Below the pieces are notes generated by a model. The model saw nothing but the letters and a program-made list of their open reading frames with translations, was not told the DNA's origin and ran no database searches. Below, piece after piece: positions 11,930 to 22,556 of a stretch of DNA of 64,000 nucleotides; within the stretch, counting starts at the first letter, position 1; every line of letters begins with the position of its first letter. The translations under genes were made by a program, and so were the position numbers. This DNA is from Chrysaora quinquecirrha (taxonomy: Eukaryota; Cnidaria; Scyphozoa; Semaeostomeae; Pelagiidae): positions 868,001 to 932,000 of the forward strand of contig JACTAT010000049.1 in NCBI GenBank assembly GCA_014526335.1. The letters are read 5' to 3'.

Positions 11930-13126
11930 ATGGAGCATGAAGATAAACCTAAGAGAATTCGCAGAGGTTTACGTTGCGTTGCGGGCACCTTGAATAGCAA
12001 AAGCTGTTGTAATGATAGCAGAACTAAGGGAATAAACCTCCATCGTTTCCCCAAAGACCCAAAGACTTGTCAACAGTGGACTAAATTTGTTAGGAAACGT
12101 AGGCCTAATTTCCACCCCAAACACTATTCCAACCCTGTCCTCTGTTCGGATCATTTAAACCTGTTTGCTACACAAGAAGTTTAGCTAGTCAACTTGAAGG
12201 TTTTGATACTTCAAAAACGAAGAGATTTCTACAAAGAGATGCAGTGCCAACAATTTACTTAGTGTCTGCCGGTGTCCAAGAAAAACCAAAATCACCATCC
12301 AAACGTGCAAAACGAAAGGTAAGAACAATTTTTAATTCATTTTATTCATAATATTTATAATACCACAATATATACAATATATACAATATATATATATACA
12401 TGCTTTGTTTTGTTTGTTACAGCTCCTTAGAGAAGCTTTGAGTGAAGCACCAACTCTAAATGGAGATGAAGACATTGATGAAGAATCAAGCATTTCTGAG
12501 CTTTCAATGTTTCAAGAAGCATCATCTTCCAAAACTGATTAATCTGAAGCGCAATCTTCTGAAACTACCAGTGAGTCATATCAAGCATCCCAAGGATTAG
12601 ATTTTCATATTGGCAGACCAGTTGTAAACTAGGAGGAATGCAAGGAGAAAGCTATTAAATTGAAGAATATGGGCAGAAGGTTAAATCGCAGAGAGAATAA
12701 GCTACTTAGACAGAAAAGAAAGATAATAAGTCAAGCAAATGTAAGTTCAACTTTTTTGCTTTTACTAATTATACCATGTGCATACCTATGATATTTGCTG
12801 AATCCAGCTCTTCAATACCATTTCTTTTTACCTGACACCAGGCCATACATTACCTAAAAAGAAAAATAAAGAAATTGAAAAACAAAAGAAAACAACCTGC
12901 TAAGCCTGAATCGCCCATGGAGATTTTAGAAGAAAGCAACTCTAACTCTGACTCTGAATCTGATGACAAAAGCTGCAGTGAAGAATTTCAGTATGGTGAT
13001 ATTGAATGGCATCCAGATACTGACGAGGAAGAAGAGGCTGAGTATGTTAACGAGTACCAGCTGGACAGCAATGACAATGATGATGATGACAGAATTAACA
13101 ATGATACAAGAACAAGCATTAGGTAG
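11930..13126 (+). pseudogene. THAP-domain protein, three exons, decayed
   Basis: Exon 1 (11930-about 12321) begins with a THAP zinc finger: Cys residues near the start, LHRFPKDPKTCQQWTKFV with the conserved Trp, then VLCSDH with the Cys and His. A one-base frameshift near 12160 separates it from CYTRSLASQL, the usual THAP C-terminal segment. Exon 2 (12421-12740, after a ttgttacag acceptor) contains two in-frame stops and a basic helix. Exon 3 (about 12842-13126) has an acidic Asp/Glu tail. Introns are GT-AG. THAP proteins bind DNA; this could be a host gene relic or a transposon-borne one. Confidence 0.65.
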
Positions 13127-13222
13127 GAGTATCAAGAAAGAAAAATATTACTGCATTTCACTCTGTGTTGATGATTGATAGAATTATAGATCAATCACTT
13201 ACATTTATATTCATCTTTTCTA

Positions 13223-15068
13223 CAATCCTGGCCAAAATTATTGAGACAACAGTGATGAAGCCGTACCAGCCAACTGCCCCCCTCTCCCCCACCCAATGTT
13301 GTTGTTCCCGGCGGCAATTTTTTCCCCACCCATGATGATATACTCAAGACGACATTTCTGTCCATATGACGTTTGTCGCATTGTTGTCTCTCTTTGCGCG
13401 TTTCCTGGTGCCGCGTTATGGAGCAGGCAAATTTTCTCGTGTCGCATAGAAAATGCATAAAGTCACCAGCAAGTTCGCATAAGAAGCAATGTTCCCGAGA
13501 AGGCAATTTCGCCAGAAATACCCAACATTGATATGGGGGAGGGGGGGGGGGGGGGGGGGGCGCCACCAGCAAATTGTCTCACTTAATTCTGACAAGGATT
13601 GTCTGAATTTTTTTGTACATGTATGACAGCTGTTTTGACTATATCGTGCACAGCATTTATGGGAGCCCAACTGTTCTTGGCAGTTGCAACGGGGGACAAG
13701 CACCGCAGAATTCTGTGCAGGTGGTATGTTCATCAGGGTGACCTTTCCAGGGGGCTGGGGTGGGGTTGCCGTGGGGGCAGTTTGTCATTCTATGGAAACA
13801 ATTTGCGTATTTGTTTGTTGCCACTGTTGTCCCTCTAGACCTGTCCTCTGTTACCATCTTGTCGCCAGCGAGCATGCTGTTTGTCCTTGCAAATTGTCGC
13901 CCGTAGCGTCAGCGTTTTCTTGTCGATATTCGTGCTGTCTACATGAAGTACCTGCACCGCTATGGCCATCTAGTAAAGAAGAAACATGGCGTCTGTCTAG
14001 CGAGTGCCTCAAACTGTGTCGTTGTATTTGAGATATCTACACGTAGAGAAAGGTGTGGCTGTGAAAGATTTGCAAGTGATGTATCCACAATATTCAAGAG
14101 CAACTTTGTATCGTGACTGCAGGAAGGCAAGTGATGAACGGGCCAGTGAAAAGGCGACATACACGGGAAGGCCCAATTTGTTGTCATCAAGGGATGGGCG
14201 ACGTATCCTTAGACAAGTCCACGAACTCAGAGTAATTTCTGGAAGGTTCTCTTCAAAGCGGGTCAGACTGGAAGCTGGTTTGACGCATGTATCTGACCGG
14301 ACGGTTCGCCCTCATCTAAATAAACAGGGATACGTCTACTTGCAGAGTAGGAAAAAGGGGCTCATGTCGGTAACAGATTTGAAAAGATGGGTCAAGTTTG
14401 CAAGGGCCATGTTGTCACAGTATTCTGATGATATTTGGCAAAATGGGATAGCTTTCTATTTAGATGGAGTGAGCTTTGTCCATAAAACAAATCCACTCGA
14501 TCAGGAAAAGGCACCATCCGGTAGGATTTGGCGAAAAAAATCTGAGGGATTACTTCAAGGATGCACCAGCAAAGGAAGCAAAGTGGGGCATGGGGGAATG
14601 GTGGCCCATTATCTGGTTGCCATTTCATATGGTCAAGGAGTTCTGATATGTCAACAATATGAGAAAATGAACGGGAAATACTTTTCTTCTTTTGTGGATT
14701 AGCATTTTCCCATACTATTTGCCAAATCTGGGAAAGAGACCCATCTATTCATTCAGGATGGGGATCCAAGTCAGAATTCTAAGGTGGTTAGAGAAGGTAT
14801 GCAGAGATGTCGTGCCGAGCTGCTTGTCATTCCAGCAAGAAGTCCAGATATCAATCCTATTGAGAACATCTTTCATTCTATTCGCAAACAGCTGACGATG
14901 GATGCTATAAATGAAGATATACAGCATGAAACATATGAGGAATTTTGTACACGTGCAACAAAGACTGTTATGAACTTCCCAGCATCAGATATAGACAGAA
15001 CAATTGAATCAATGTCCAAGCGTATGCGTATGTTGATAGCGAACAATGGACAGCGACTAAAGTATTAA
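13223..15068 (+). mobile_element. Tc1/mariner-like element, copy A
   Basis: Starts at caatcctggccaaaattatt and shares about 1.57 kb with copy B at 17531-19091, beginning at the same base, which marks a true element end. The first 379 bp (13223-13601) are flanked by imperfect 28-bp inverted repeats; the second reads ttgtctcacttaattctgac. It holds a very long G-run (13533-13560). The transposase frame follows. No right-hand terminal repeat was found after 15068. Confidence 0.7.
14004..15068 (+). pseudogene. Tc1/mariner DD34E transposase, copy A, one nonsense codon
   Basis: A 355-codon frame interrupted only by TAG at 14700 (copy B has GAG there). A helix-turn-helix N-terminus (KDLQVMYPQYSRATLYR) precedes the catalytic core: AFYLDGVSF (first Asp), FIQDGDPSQNS (second Asp), and SPDINPIENIF (Glu). 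Exactly 34 residues lie between the second Asp and the Glu. No ATG precedes the frame; a TAG sits at 13998, so the true start may lie in another exon or be the MYPQ methionine. Confidence 0.8.
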
Positions 15069-15965
15069 GCATATGAGTCAAATATAATTATTTCCTGGCA
15101 GCTCTTGCACTCTACAGCACTCGAACGATATACCGACGAATTACCATACGAATTACCGGGGCCGGAATATGCTCCCGTGTCCCCACATTTGATGGACAAC
15201 CAACAAGAAGTTGATATGTGTTCTCGACTACTAGTGCCCCATGTTTAGCAACTGCGCTTGTTTGTCAGAAATGGCACTTACTGCCAATTGCATCGGATTA
15301 CCGCCACGTTTTAAAATCCAGATTTCTAAGAAATGTTATTTCTGCTATTTTTTGCGGTGATCCGTTGGGGTTTCCAGGCAATTTTGCCAATGGAGCAAAT
15401 GCCCGCAGTTTTGGAATTGGCAACATCCGTCGAGGCACTTTCAGTTATATACCACTTTGCAACTGTTTGCATTGCAGTGTCTAGCCCCCAAATGTGCACG
15501 GTTTACCGTGTGGTCTTTCGTCGGTGAGGTGTTCTGTTCTAGCATTCCGGTATTTACATATGTGGCTTTTGTATAATGAGTTGATGACCTTAGCAATTGC
15601 AGGGATGTGGCTAAAGAAATCATGATGTGACATGTGGGAGGTGGTTCGGGGGTGGGCTTCCATGCATGTGTGGGTGGGGGGTTGGGTGAGGGGTTGGGGG
15701 CTGGGACATGCATGCCATGTTACTTCATGATTTGACCACCCCTGCCCGTCTAATCATGAATAGATGTCATTATGTTCATACATTTCTTATCATTTTTACA
15801 TTGTCATTGTTATTGTGGTGCTCGTTAGTGTAATTCATCTATTCATGATTAAATAAGCAAAGCATGTTGGACAAGGGGTCAGCTCCTGTTGCCTGTGGGC
15901 GGAATTTGATGCCAGAAAGCAAAACTTTCCAACAAACATTCATCATTTAAGTCTCCCTTTCTTCC
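15069..15965. other. Intergenic with a G-rich tract and a short inverted repeat
   Basis: No gene supported. 15648-15705 is a G-rich tract with many runs of three to six G (ggtggggggttgggtgaggg), a quadruplex candidate. 15751-15851 is bounded by a perfect 16-bp inverted repeat (taatcatgaatagatg and catctattcatgatta), possibly a tiny MITE. Confidence 0.6.
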
Positions 15966-15969
15966 ACGC

Positions 15970-17170
15970 CGCCTTGAGATATGTACTGTATTGTTCAGCT
16001 GGACGTACAAAATATAGGGGTATCCTTGTCCAGCACCAGATCTTTTGAAAAATGGGTCTTCGGTGCCAACAGGTGCACAGGCTGACCTTCCAGCATTTGC
16101 AGCAAGTCATGCCAAGGTATGATTTGGCTGCTCTAACGAAAGTCGTTTAATAAAATAATCTCAGCTATTTCGGCTCCTACCCACGCAAACGTTGTTGACC
16201 CTGGGTTTATAAAGCATCGATATATTTTGCATAATGGCAGTAAAAGAAAGGTCTTTCCACAATTGGCTGGCCCGACAATCATAAGATTTCTATATTTCCC
16301 ACGCCCTTTCTCCAGTAACACTTTCACAGCTCCACAGAACTCATCTTCCGGTATTTCATTAGTATTAAGCAACTCGCTCGCTGCATTTCTCCATGCCATA
16401 TTGCATCCAGGTACGCATTCTTTATCCAGGAAACTCTCAAGGATTTGTAATCTGCTCTTTTGTGATCTTGTCAGTTCATCCTTAACGTCATGCATCTCCC
16501 ACGTTGTTGTTATCAGTTCCTCCACTCTCTTTACCCCATGATTTAACACAAATTCTTTCAAGCTAGTACTCCCTTCCTTTGCCTGTGTGTGGGCTACAGC
16601 CAGCAGCTCCGTCCTGCTCTTGATGTTTTTCTTCACAAGAATATCGGCCACCATAATGTTTGTAAGTCTCTGCTTCCTTTTCCCGCGACAATTCCCTTCT
16701 GCTGGTGCCTCTGATTGATAAACTCGAGCTTGTCTTGCCCTTGTTGCCCTTGTGGTTCTCGGTGGCTCGCAAGATTGTAAATCCGGGTGTCCCTCACTCT
16801 CAATGTAGACATTGTCATCTTTTGTTACATAGCGCCAGGCTTGCTAGTATAGTTCATGAACAGATGAGAAGTTCACTGCGATTCCATATTCTAACTGCAG
16901 GTCGTTTCTAATTGCCAACCACCTTTTCGGCTCACTAAGCTTCACAGCTATATGATAATGCATGCCCCCATCCCTATGACTTTCTCTACAGCAAAACCCA
17001 GTTTATGACCCGTGCCCCTCACCTGTTAAATAGATTGACAACAGCAGCAGCAAAAGACTCTCGAGTAGGAAACTTCTCCAAATCCGCTTGACTATAAGTA
17101 ATAAGATAAACAGCTCGAGCCCTTCTCGCATTTAAAACAACTTCCTCCTCCCTATCAACCATATTAATAC
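15970..17170 (-). pseudogene. Parvovirus-like HUH-SF3 Rep (NS1-type) relic
   Basis: An endogenous relic on the minus strand. An N-terminal VYLITYSQAD strand near 17080 is followed by an HUH motif (MHYHIAVKL, about 16945-16970), then AWRYVTKDDN and a basic linker. The SF3 helicase follows in the open piece 16654-16133, with Walker A (GPANCGKTF) and a Walker B-like FAWVGAEIAEI. Helicase sequence continues in frame to about 15970 past a TAG. Several stops and frame changes break it. Domain order fits parvovirus NS1 or a related Rep that nicks and unwinds DNA. The exact viral family is uncertain. Confidence 0.6.
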
Positions 17171-17530
17171 AATTAGTAATAACACGTTCAAACGATCTGT
17201 TTTCTTAATTTCTCATTGTAGATTTGATATAATGTTATTGTATTCACTTTCTGTTACTGTAAATAAACGCCAAGGTTACGTGTGAACATATGAAACATGA
17301 GCATGCTCGATGCCACCAATGAGGTCAGAGTCTATTTTTATGCACTGACAAAAACCTTACAGGCAGCTAGGCAAGCGTGGCCTGATGCATGTCCTTGTAA
17401 AGGCAAACCCTCGAGTAAGAAACCACAGAATGAGAAACAGTGTTTCCATGCAAAAATCGCACAGCAACATGTGCAACAGCCCGAAACCCCGCATGGTGAC
17501 GTCACAAAACGTGTCTTCACCTTCTATAGA
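17171..17530. other. No supported gene
   Basis: Flank between the Rep relic and Tc1 copy B. An 88-codon plus-strand ORF (17297-17563) runs into copy B and resembles nothing known. One CRE-like TGACGTCA site lies near 17500. Confidence 0.4.
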
Positions 17531-19091
17531 CAATCCTGGCCAAAATTATTGAGACAACAGTGATGAAGCCGTACCAGCCGACTGCCCCCCCCCCTCCCCC
17601 AACCAATGTTGTTGTTCCCGGCAGCAATTTTTTCCCCACCCATGATGATATACTCAAGGCGACATTTCTGTCAATATGACGTTTGTCGCATTGTTGTCTC
17701 TCTTTGCGCGTTTCCCGGTGCTGCGTTATGGAGCAGGCGAATTTTCTTGCGTCGCATAAAAAATGCATAAAGTCACCAGCAAGTTCGCATAAGAAGCAAA
17801 GTTCCCGAGAAGGCAATTTCGCCAGAAATACCCAACATTGATATGGGGGAGGGGGGGGCGCCACCAGCAAATTGTCTCACTTAATTCTGACAAGGATTGT
17901 CTGAATTTTTTTGTACATGTATGACAGCTGTTTTGACTATATCGTGCACAGCATTAATGGGAGCCCAACTGTTCTTGGCAGTTGCAACGGGGGACAAGCA
18001 CCGCAGAATTCCGTGCAGGTGGTATGTTCATCAGGGTGACCTTTCCAGGGGGCTGGGGTGGGGTTGCCGTGGGGGCAGTTTGTCATTCTATGGAAACAAT
18101 TTGCGTATTTGTTTGTTGCCACTGTTGTCCCTCTAGACCTGTCCTCTGTTACCATCTTGTCGCCAGCGAGCATGCTGTTTGTCCTTGCAAATTGTCGCCC
18201 GTAGCGTCAGCGTTTTCTTGTCGATATTCGTGCTGTCTACATGAAGTACCTGCACCGCTATGGCCATCCAGTAAAGAAGAAACATGGCGTCTGTCTAGCA
18301 AGTGCCTCAAACTGTGTCGTTGTATTTGAGATATCTACACGTAGAGAAGGGTGTGGCTGTGAAAGATTTGCAAGTGATGTATCCACAATATTCAAGAGCA
18401 ACTTTGTATCGTCACTGCAGGAAGGCAAGTGATGAACGGGCCAGTGAAAAGGCGACATACACGGGAAGGCCCAATTTGTTGTCATCAAGGGATGGGCGAC
18501 GTATCCTTAGACAAGTCCACGAACTCAGAGTAACTTCTTCAAAGCGGGTCAGACTGGAAGCTGGTTTGACGCATGTATCTGACCGGACGGTTCGCCCTCA
18601 TCTAAATAAACAGGGATACGTCTACTTGCAGAGTAGGAAAAAGGGGCTCATGTCGGTAACAGATTTGAAAAGATGGGTCAAGTTTGCAAGGGCCATGTTG
18701 TCACAGTATTCTGATGATATTTGGCAAAATGGGATAGCTTTCTATTTAGATGGAGTGAGCTTTGTCCATAAAACAAATCCACTCGATCAGGCAAAGGCAC
18801 CATCCGGTAGGATTTGGCGAAAAAAATCTGAGGGATTACTTCAAGGATGCACCAGCAAAGGAAGCAAAGTGGGGCATGGGGGAATGGTGGCCCATTATCT
18901 GGTTGCCATTTCATATGGTCAAGGAGTTCTGATATGTCAACAATATGAGAAAATGAACGGGAAATACTTTTCTTCTTTTGTGGATGAGCATTTTCCCATA
19001 CTATTTGCCAAATCTGGGAGAGAGACCCATCTATTCATTCAGGATGGGGATCCAAGTCAGAATTCTAAGGTGGTTAGAGAAAGTATGCAGA
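17531..19091 (+). mobile_element. Tc1/mariner-like element, copy B, truncated
   Basis: Near-identical to 13223-14799 but with a much shorter G-run near 17850 and a 12-bp deletion at the codons for ISGRF. The transposase frame (from 18302) has GAG where copy A has TAG, so it lacks copy A's stop. It is cut off at 19091, before the catalytic Glu, at a junction with the virus-like block. Inverted repeats at 17531-17558 and 17872-17899 match copy A. Confidence 0.8.
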
Positions 19092-19473
19092 AAGTATCAA
19101 GACTCTGCCTCGACTTAAATTTATCAGCATAATCCAAGCTGTAACTGACCAATTCACATCGTTTATCATTAATCTCGTTGATAAGTTTCTGCAATTTTGA
19201 CTTGGTAAAAGAAAATTCACAAAGCTGGCCTTTATCCTTAACAAACTCTTCACTGTAATCTTTCGTGAAATTTTCTGGACTTATTTCTTTGCTGAAAAAA
19301 AGCGATTGCTTGCACAGGCTGAAGTGTGTGGTTTTTTCTTTATAAAACTTCCCGCCTTGTCGTTCTGATACAACCGCCTTCAAAACGTCCAATGAGTTAG
19401 TTTTATCTCCTTCTTGGACCGACACAACTTTGCTAAAAAGCTCATTTATTACGATATCTTGCTTCTCAGACAT
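19092..19473 (-). pseudogene. Unrecognised gene truncated by the Tc1 junction
   Basis: Starts MSEKQDIVINELFSK at 19473 and runs to the Tc1 copy B breakpoint, so its C-terminus is lost. Lys-, Glu- and Ser-rich and probably helical (KSKLQKLINEINDKR). It is the first gene of the virus-like block on its left edge. No family recognised. Confidence 0.5.
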
Positions 19474-19955
19474 TTTGCTTTAGTTTCGACGTTAATTATT
19501 CACCACTGTTGAAGCTGCTGAGAGTTGTTATGAAATTTGTGAGACATGAACACGGCTTTTATACTTTCACAAACAATAACTTGATTGACAACTAACTTAA
19601 ACTTTGTACTTTCAAAATTCACTTAAAACCGGTTTCAAATTCTCTTCAGTCGAATTGTTAACGCTTAAAGCGATTTCCTTCGACAATGCGAGCCAGTTGT
19701 GACCTTTTAACCTGACGCTATAAGATTAAATTCTATCGTTTATACTCGATTCGAATTCGCTTTAAGAGCTTTTCCACACTGACCTTTCAACCTCTCGTGG
19801 TGTAATTTAAACCATTCTAGCAAACCGAATTGAATAGACTAGATCAAGCTTTTATACTACGAAAGCTTTTGCTTTACACAGTTTTAAAGCTTTTTTTTCT
19901 CAAACCACGAAAATAATGTCCTATGAGTCGTTTTACTTTTAATTTTTCAAAGCCG
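19474..19955. promoter_or_regulatory. Intergenic control region with gcttaaagcgatt motifs
   Basis: A 480-bp spacer between two minus-strand genes. It contains gcttaaagcgattt near 19668 and a related gaattcgctttaag near 19756. The same motif recurs at 20826 and 20952, in the next gene-free spacer. It may be a shared promoter or binding site; no function can be read directly. Confidence 0.35.
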
Positions 19956-20207
19956 TTAGGCGCTTGCAGCTTTCTTAGTTTTATGATAACCTAAAAGGAA
20001 ATCTTTAATTCTTCTATGACAAACTCCGTAGGGTTTGTGATATCTATGATTTTTATGCGCTTTTCTAAATTCTTTTACTGAGGGAAGCACTTTCTTCGAT
20101 TTTCTTTTTCTCCCTTTTTTAGAACGCATAGCTCTAATTTGTTTCCGAGTGGACGTTAATGGAGTAATTCCAATAGGTCCAACAAATGTATTAGGCATAA
20201 ATGACAA
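19956..20207 (-). CDS. Small strongly basic protein, virion core-like
   Basis: 83 codons starting MSFMPNTFVGPIGITPL. The centre is very basic (MRSKKGRKRKSKKVL) and the end has RYHKPYGVCHRRIKDF. Size and charge resemble DNA-binding core proteins of adintovirus or adenovirus-type virions. The frame is intact. Assignment is by composition and neighbours only. Confidence 0.45.
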   Translation of the reverse strand: MSFMPNTFVGPIGITPLTSTRKQIRAMRSKKGRKRKSKKVLPSVKEFRKAHKNHRYHKPYGVCHRRIKDFLLGYHKTKKAASA

Positions 20208-20282
20208 CGATTAAAACAGACACTTGTGTTATATACGTGCTTCTCTTTAATAACTAAACAATGAAATAAAGTTTAATAAAGA

Positions 20283-20304
20283 TATTATTATTATTATTAT
20301 TACA
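20283..20304. repeat. TTA trinucleotide microsatellite
   Basis: A short run of tta units between two minus-strand genes. A separate ttg/ctg run (20402-20437) lies inside the next ORF and encodes its Gln tract. Confidence 0.8.
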
Positions 20305-20358
20305 TTCTATTATTAATTTAAATTTTCATTACTAATAAAACAGTTTCGTTTTAATCGT

Positions 20359-20643
20359 TCAATAATAAGGCATTCCTGCAGCAGACTTCATTCTATAACA
20401 TAGCTGTTGCTGTTGTTGTTGTTGTTGTTGTTGTAAGTACAAAGATGGCGCCATTGGCGGTGGAGTAACTTTTGTAAGGCAGTGAAATACATTCGATATA
20501 TATACTTTAAGTTCTTGATTATACTGCAGCGCATCATCGAGCCAATTGATAACATCGCCACGAACACCAGTAAAAAATGCTTTATCATCTGTTAACACAT
20601 CCACATAAGATTTTGAACAATTCGGTTCAGAATTAAATGACAC
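20359..20643 (-). CDS. Unrecognised ORF with polyglutamine tract
   Basis: 94 codons starting MSFNSEPNCSKSYVDVL. A run of ten Gln encoded by the ttg/ctg repeat lies near the C-terminus, followed by LCYRMKSAAGMPYY. The first half (INWLDDALQYNQELKVYI) looks globular. Family unknown; the start codon is uncertain because upstream sequence is also partly open. Confidence 0.4.
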   Translation of the reverse strand: MSFNSEPNCSKSYVDVLTDDKAFFTGVRGDVINWLDDALQYNQELKVYISNVFHCLTKVTPPPMAPSLYLQQQQQQQQQQLCYRMKSAAGMPYY

Positions 20644-21147
20644 ATCTATTTTTATCTGTTTTGAACCATGTCTTTTTAAAACTTCACAAATATGAGCAGC
20701 GACCTTCCATGAGGCTGTTTCTAATGAAAATTTTCTATAACATTAGTAGTATATAGGGAGGGTCCACCTGATTCAAATTTTAGAGTTAAGAGTTAAGGGG
20801 CTCCGTAAAAACGGATCGGGTTTGCTTAAAGCGATTTGGGTTTGTTGGAAAGGATAAGGAGCGGTGTGCGGTGTAGGATTGCAAAAGTGAATAAAGTGTT
20901 TGGTTTTGGTTTGAAAGGAATGGAGTGTAGTGTTACAAGAATGGTAAAAGCTGTGGGATTTGCTTAAAACGATTCGGCTTGATTGTAGCAGGATTTTGCG
21001 TGGTAAAAGGTGGATGGGAGTTAGCGTGTTTTTTAGTTAGAGAATGAGAGAAATAAAAAAGATGATTTGGTTTTTCAACATTTATATCGAGATTAAAAGT
21101 AAATTCAAAAGTAGTTTAATAAGATAATGTTTGTTTTCTTCGTGATT
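20644..21147. other. Spacer with repeated gcttaaa(g/a)cgatt motifs
   Basis: About 500 bp without a supported gene. It contains tttgcttaaagcgatttggg near 20822 and a variant near 20948, plus GT-rich purine-biased sequence. Probably regulatory within the virus-like block. Confidence 0.35.
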
Positions 21148-21465
21148 TCATCTGTAATGTTCGATTTCCATTTGAGTGAAAATGAGTTCTAGATCGTATA
21201 TAATATCGTTACAGCTGTTGCAATTTTGACAAGATTTGATGCAAACTTTGTACATGTTTCTCAAGTTTTCGTCTAGTGTATTCCAGAATTGACTTGCTCT
21301 ATTACGAATTAGAGCGTGATTGTCTTTGTGAGCGATGTTGTTTATGTTGTATATAGGTAGCGCTTCATGGCGAATAAAATAACCTTTAGCGAATTGCCAA
21401 ATCCTTCTATATATCAATTGTTTGGTGTGCTCGCATAGTCGGAGTAGGTCCAAATCAGGCATCAT
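21148..21465 (-). CDS. Unrecognised Cys-containing ORF of the virus-like block
   Basis: 105 codons starting MMPDLDLLRLCEHTK. It is intact and has a cysteine cluster near residues 80-90 (CIKSCQNCNSC), which could bind metal. It is read away from the cyclin homologue, with about 290 bp of shared spacer that could hold a two-way promoter. No family recognised. Confidence 0.45.
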   Translation of the reverse strand: MMPDLDLLRLCEHTKQLIYRRIWQFAKGYFIRHEALPIYNINNIAHKDNHALIRNRASQFWNTLDENLRNMYKVCIKSCQNCNSCNDIIYDLELIFTQMEIEHYR

Positions 21466-21756
21466 GAATTAAGAAGTAAGAACGAGCTTGTGTTAATCTC
21501 TGAATATAGTTTGACGTTTGTGAGAGTGCTAATCTGAGCAATGCGATTGCTGTAATTTATAGGAAGAATTATGAGTGACGTTTAGGTTTGACAGGTTGTG
21601 TTTTGACATGTCGCGTTTCCTAAAAGTGATTCTGAAGATGAATAAAGGAAAATGTGTAATCTTTGTACTTTCGAGTCATGTGATAGCTTAACCTTTACTC
21701 TTTGTGCTATTTCGATTCAAAAGTCGAATAGAAAGTGGTCTGTTTAGTTGTTTGAA

Positions 21757-22547
21757 ATGTCTGAGACAGTAGAAGTTGAAAGCGACACACAGCTAAATGA
21801 TGAGGCGTTAATTTTTGATAAAGTTGACGGTTACGAAACCGCTCTTTTGAAAGATCAAAAGAGTATTTCGTTTGCTAACAGAAAAACGTAATTGGATTGG
21901 ATTGTGGAAATAACTAAACTTGAAAAGTATTCAAGTGAGGCGATGTTTTTAACGTTTGACTATGTGGATATTGTGCTGAGAAAAAGCCCTGACATTGTGA
22001 AAGACGATTTTCAACTTATCGGGCTTACATGTTGGTATATTGCCGGGAAGTTTAAAGAGATTTATCCGTGTAAAGCCGATCATTGCGCTTGGTTGACGGA
22101 TGATTATTGCAAAGCCGAAGAAGTTGTTGAATGCGAACGTGATATATTGAATAATATACTCAAATGGCGTTTGGCTTCTAGAACATTAATGGCGATTGCC
22201 GAAAGAACCCTCTTTTTTATTGCGATGTGAAAGAAGACGGTTTTGAATGTAAGCCATTTTATAAACTGTTAATTTATTGTAAAACTTTGTAACTTGTAAC
22301 TCATATTAATTGTAAAACTTTGGAAGGTTTTTCAAAACAGGTAATAGTCTTTACTGTTTTATCGATGGTTAGAGATTGGGCTGGTGTTGATTTTGAAATT
22401 GGAAGTTTGTTTGAGAAGTTGAAAACTGAAAAACCAGGAACAATTGAAAAAATAGAACAGTGTAGATCTCGCTTAATCGTTATTATTAATAAATCGTATA
22501 AACAGAAAGATGATGTTATATATAAAAAATTAATTGCGAGTGCTTAA
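21757..22547 (+). pseudogene. Cyclin homologue carried by the virus-like block, broken
   Basis: ATG at 21757, 44 codons, then an in-frame TAA at 21889. Immediately after comes a clear cyclin box: LDWIVEITKL, LFTFDYVD-type helix 2, LIGLTCWYIAGKFKEIYP with the conserved Lys, and VECERDILNNILKW with the conserved Glu. The frame ends at 22230. After a decayed spacer with a 14-bp direct repeat, a second frame (22320-22547) looks like a C-terminal cyclin fold ending DVIYKKL. Cyclins activate CDKs. Family membership is strong; whether it was taken from a host by a virus is inference from context. Confidence 0.75.
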
Positions 22548-22556
22548 AATTGTCTC

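Noticed and set aside
13195..13875. Proline- and cysteine-rich ORFs near the G-run
   Set aside because: These are reading frames through the Tc1 unit's non-coding left part; the same shadows occur in copy B.
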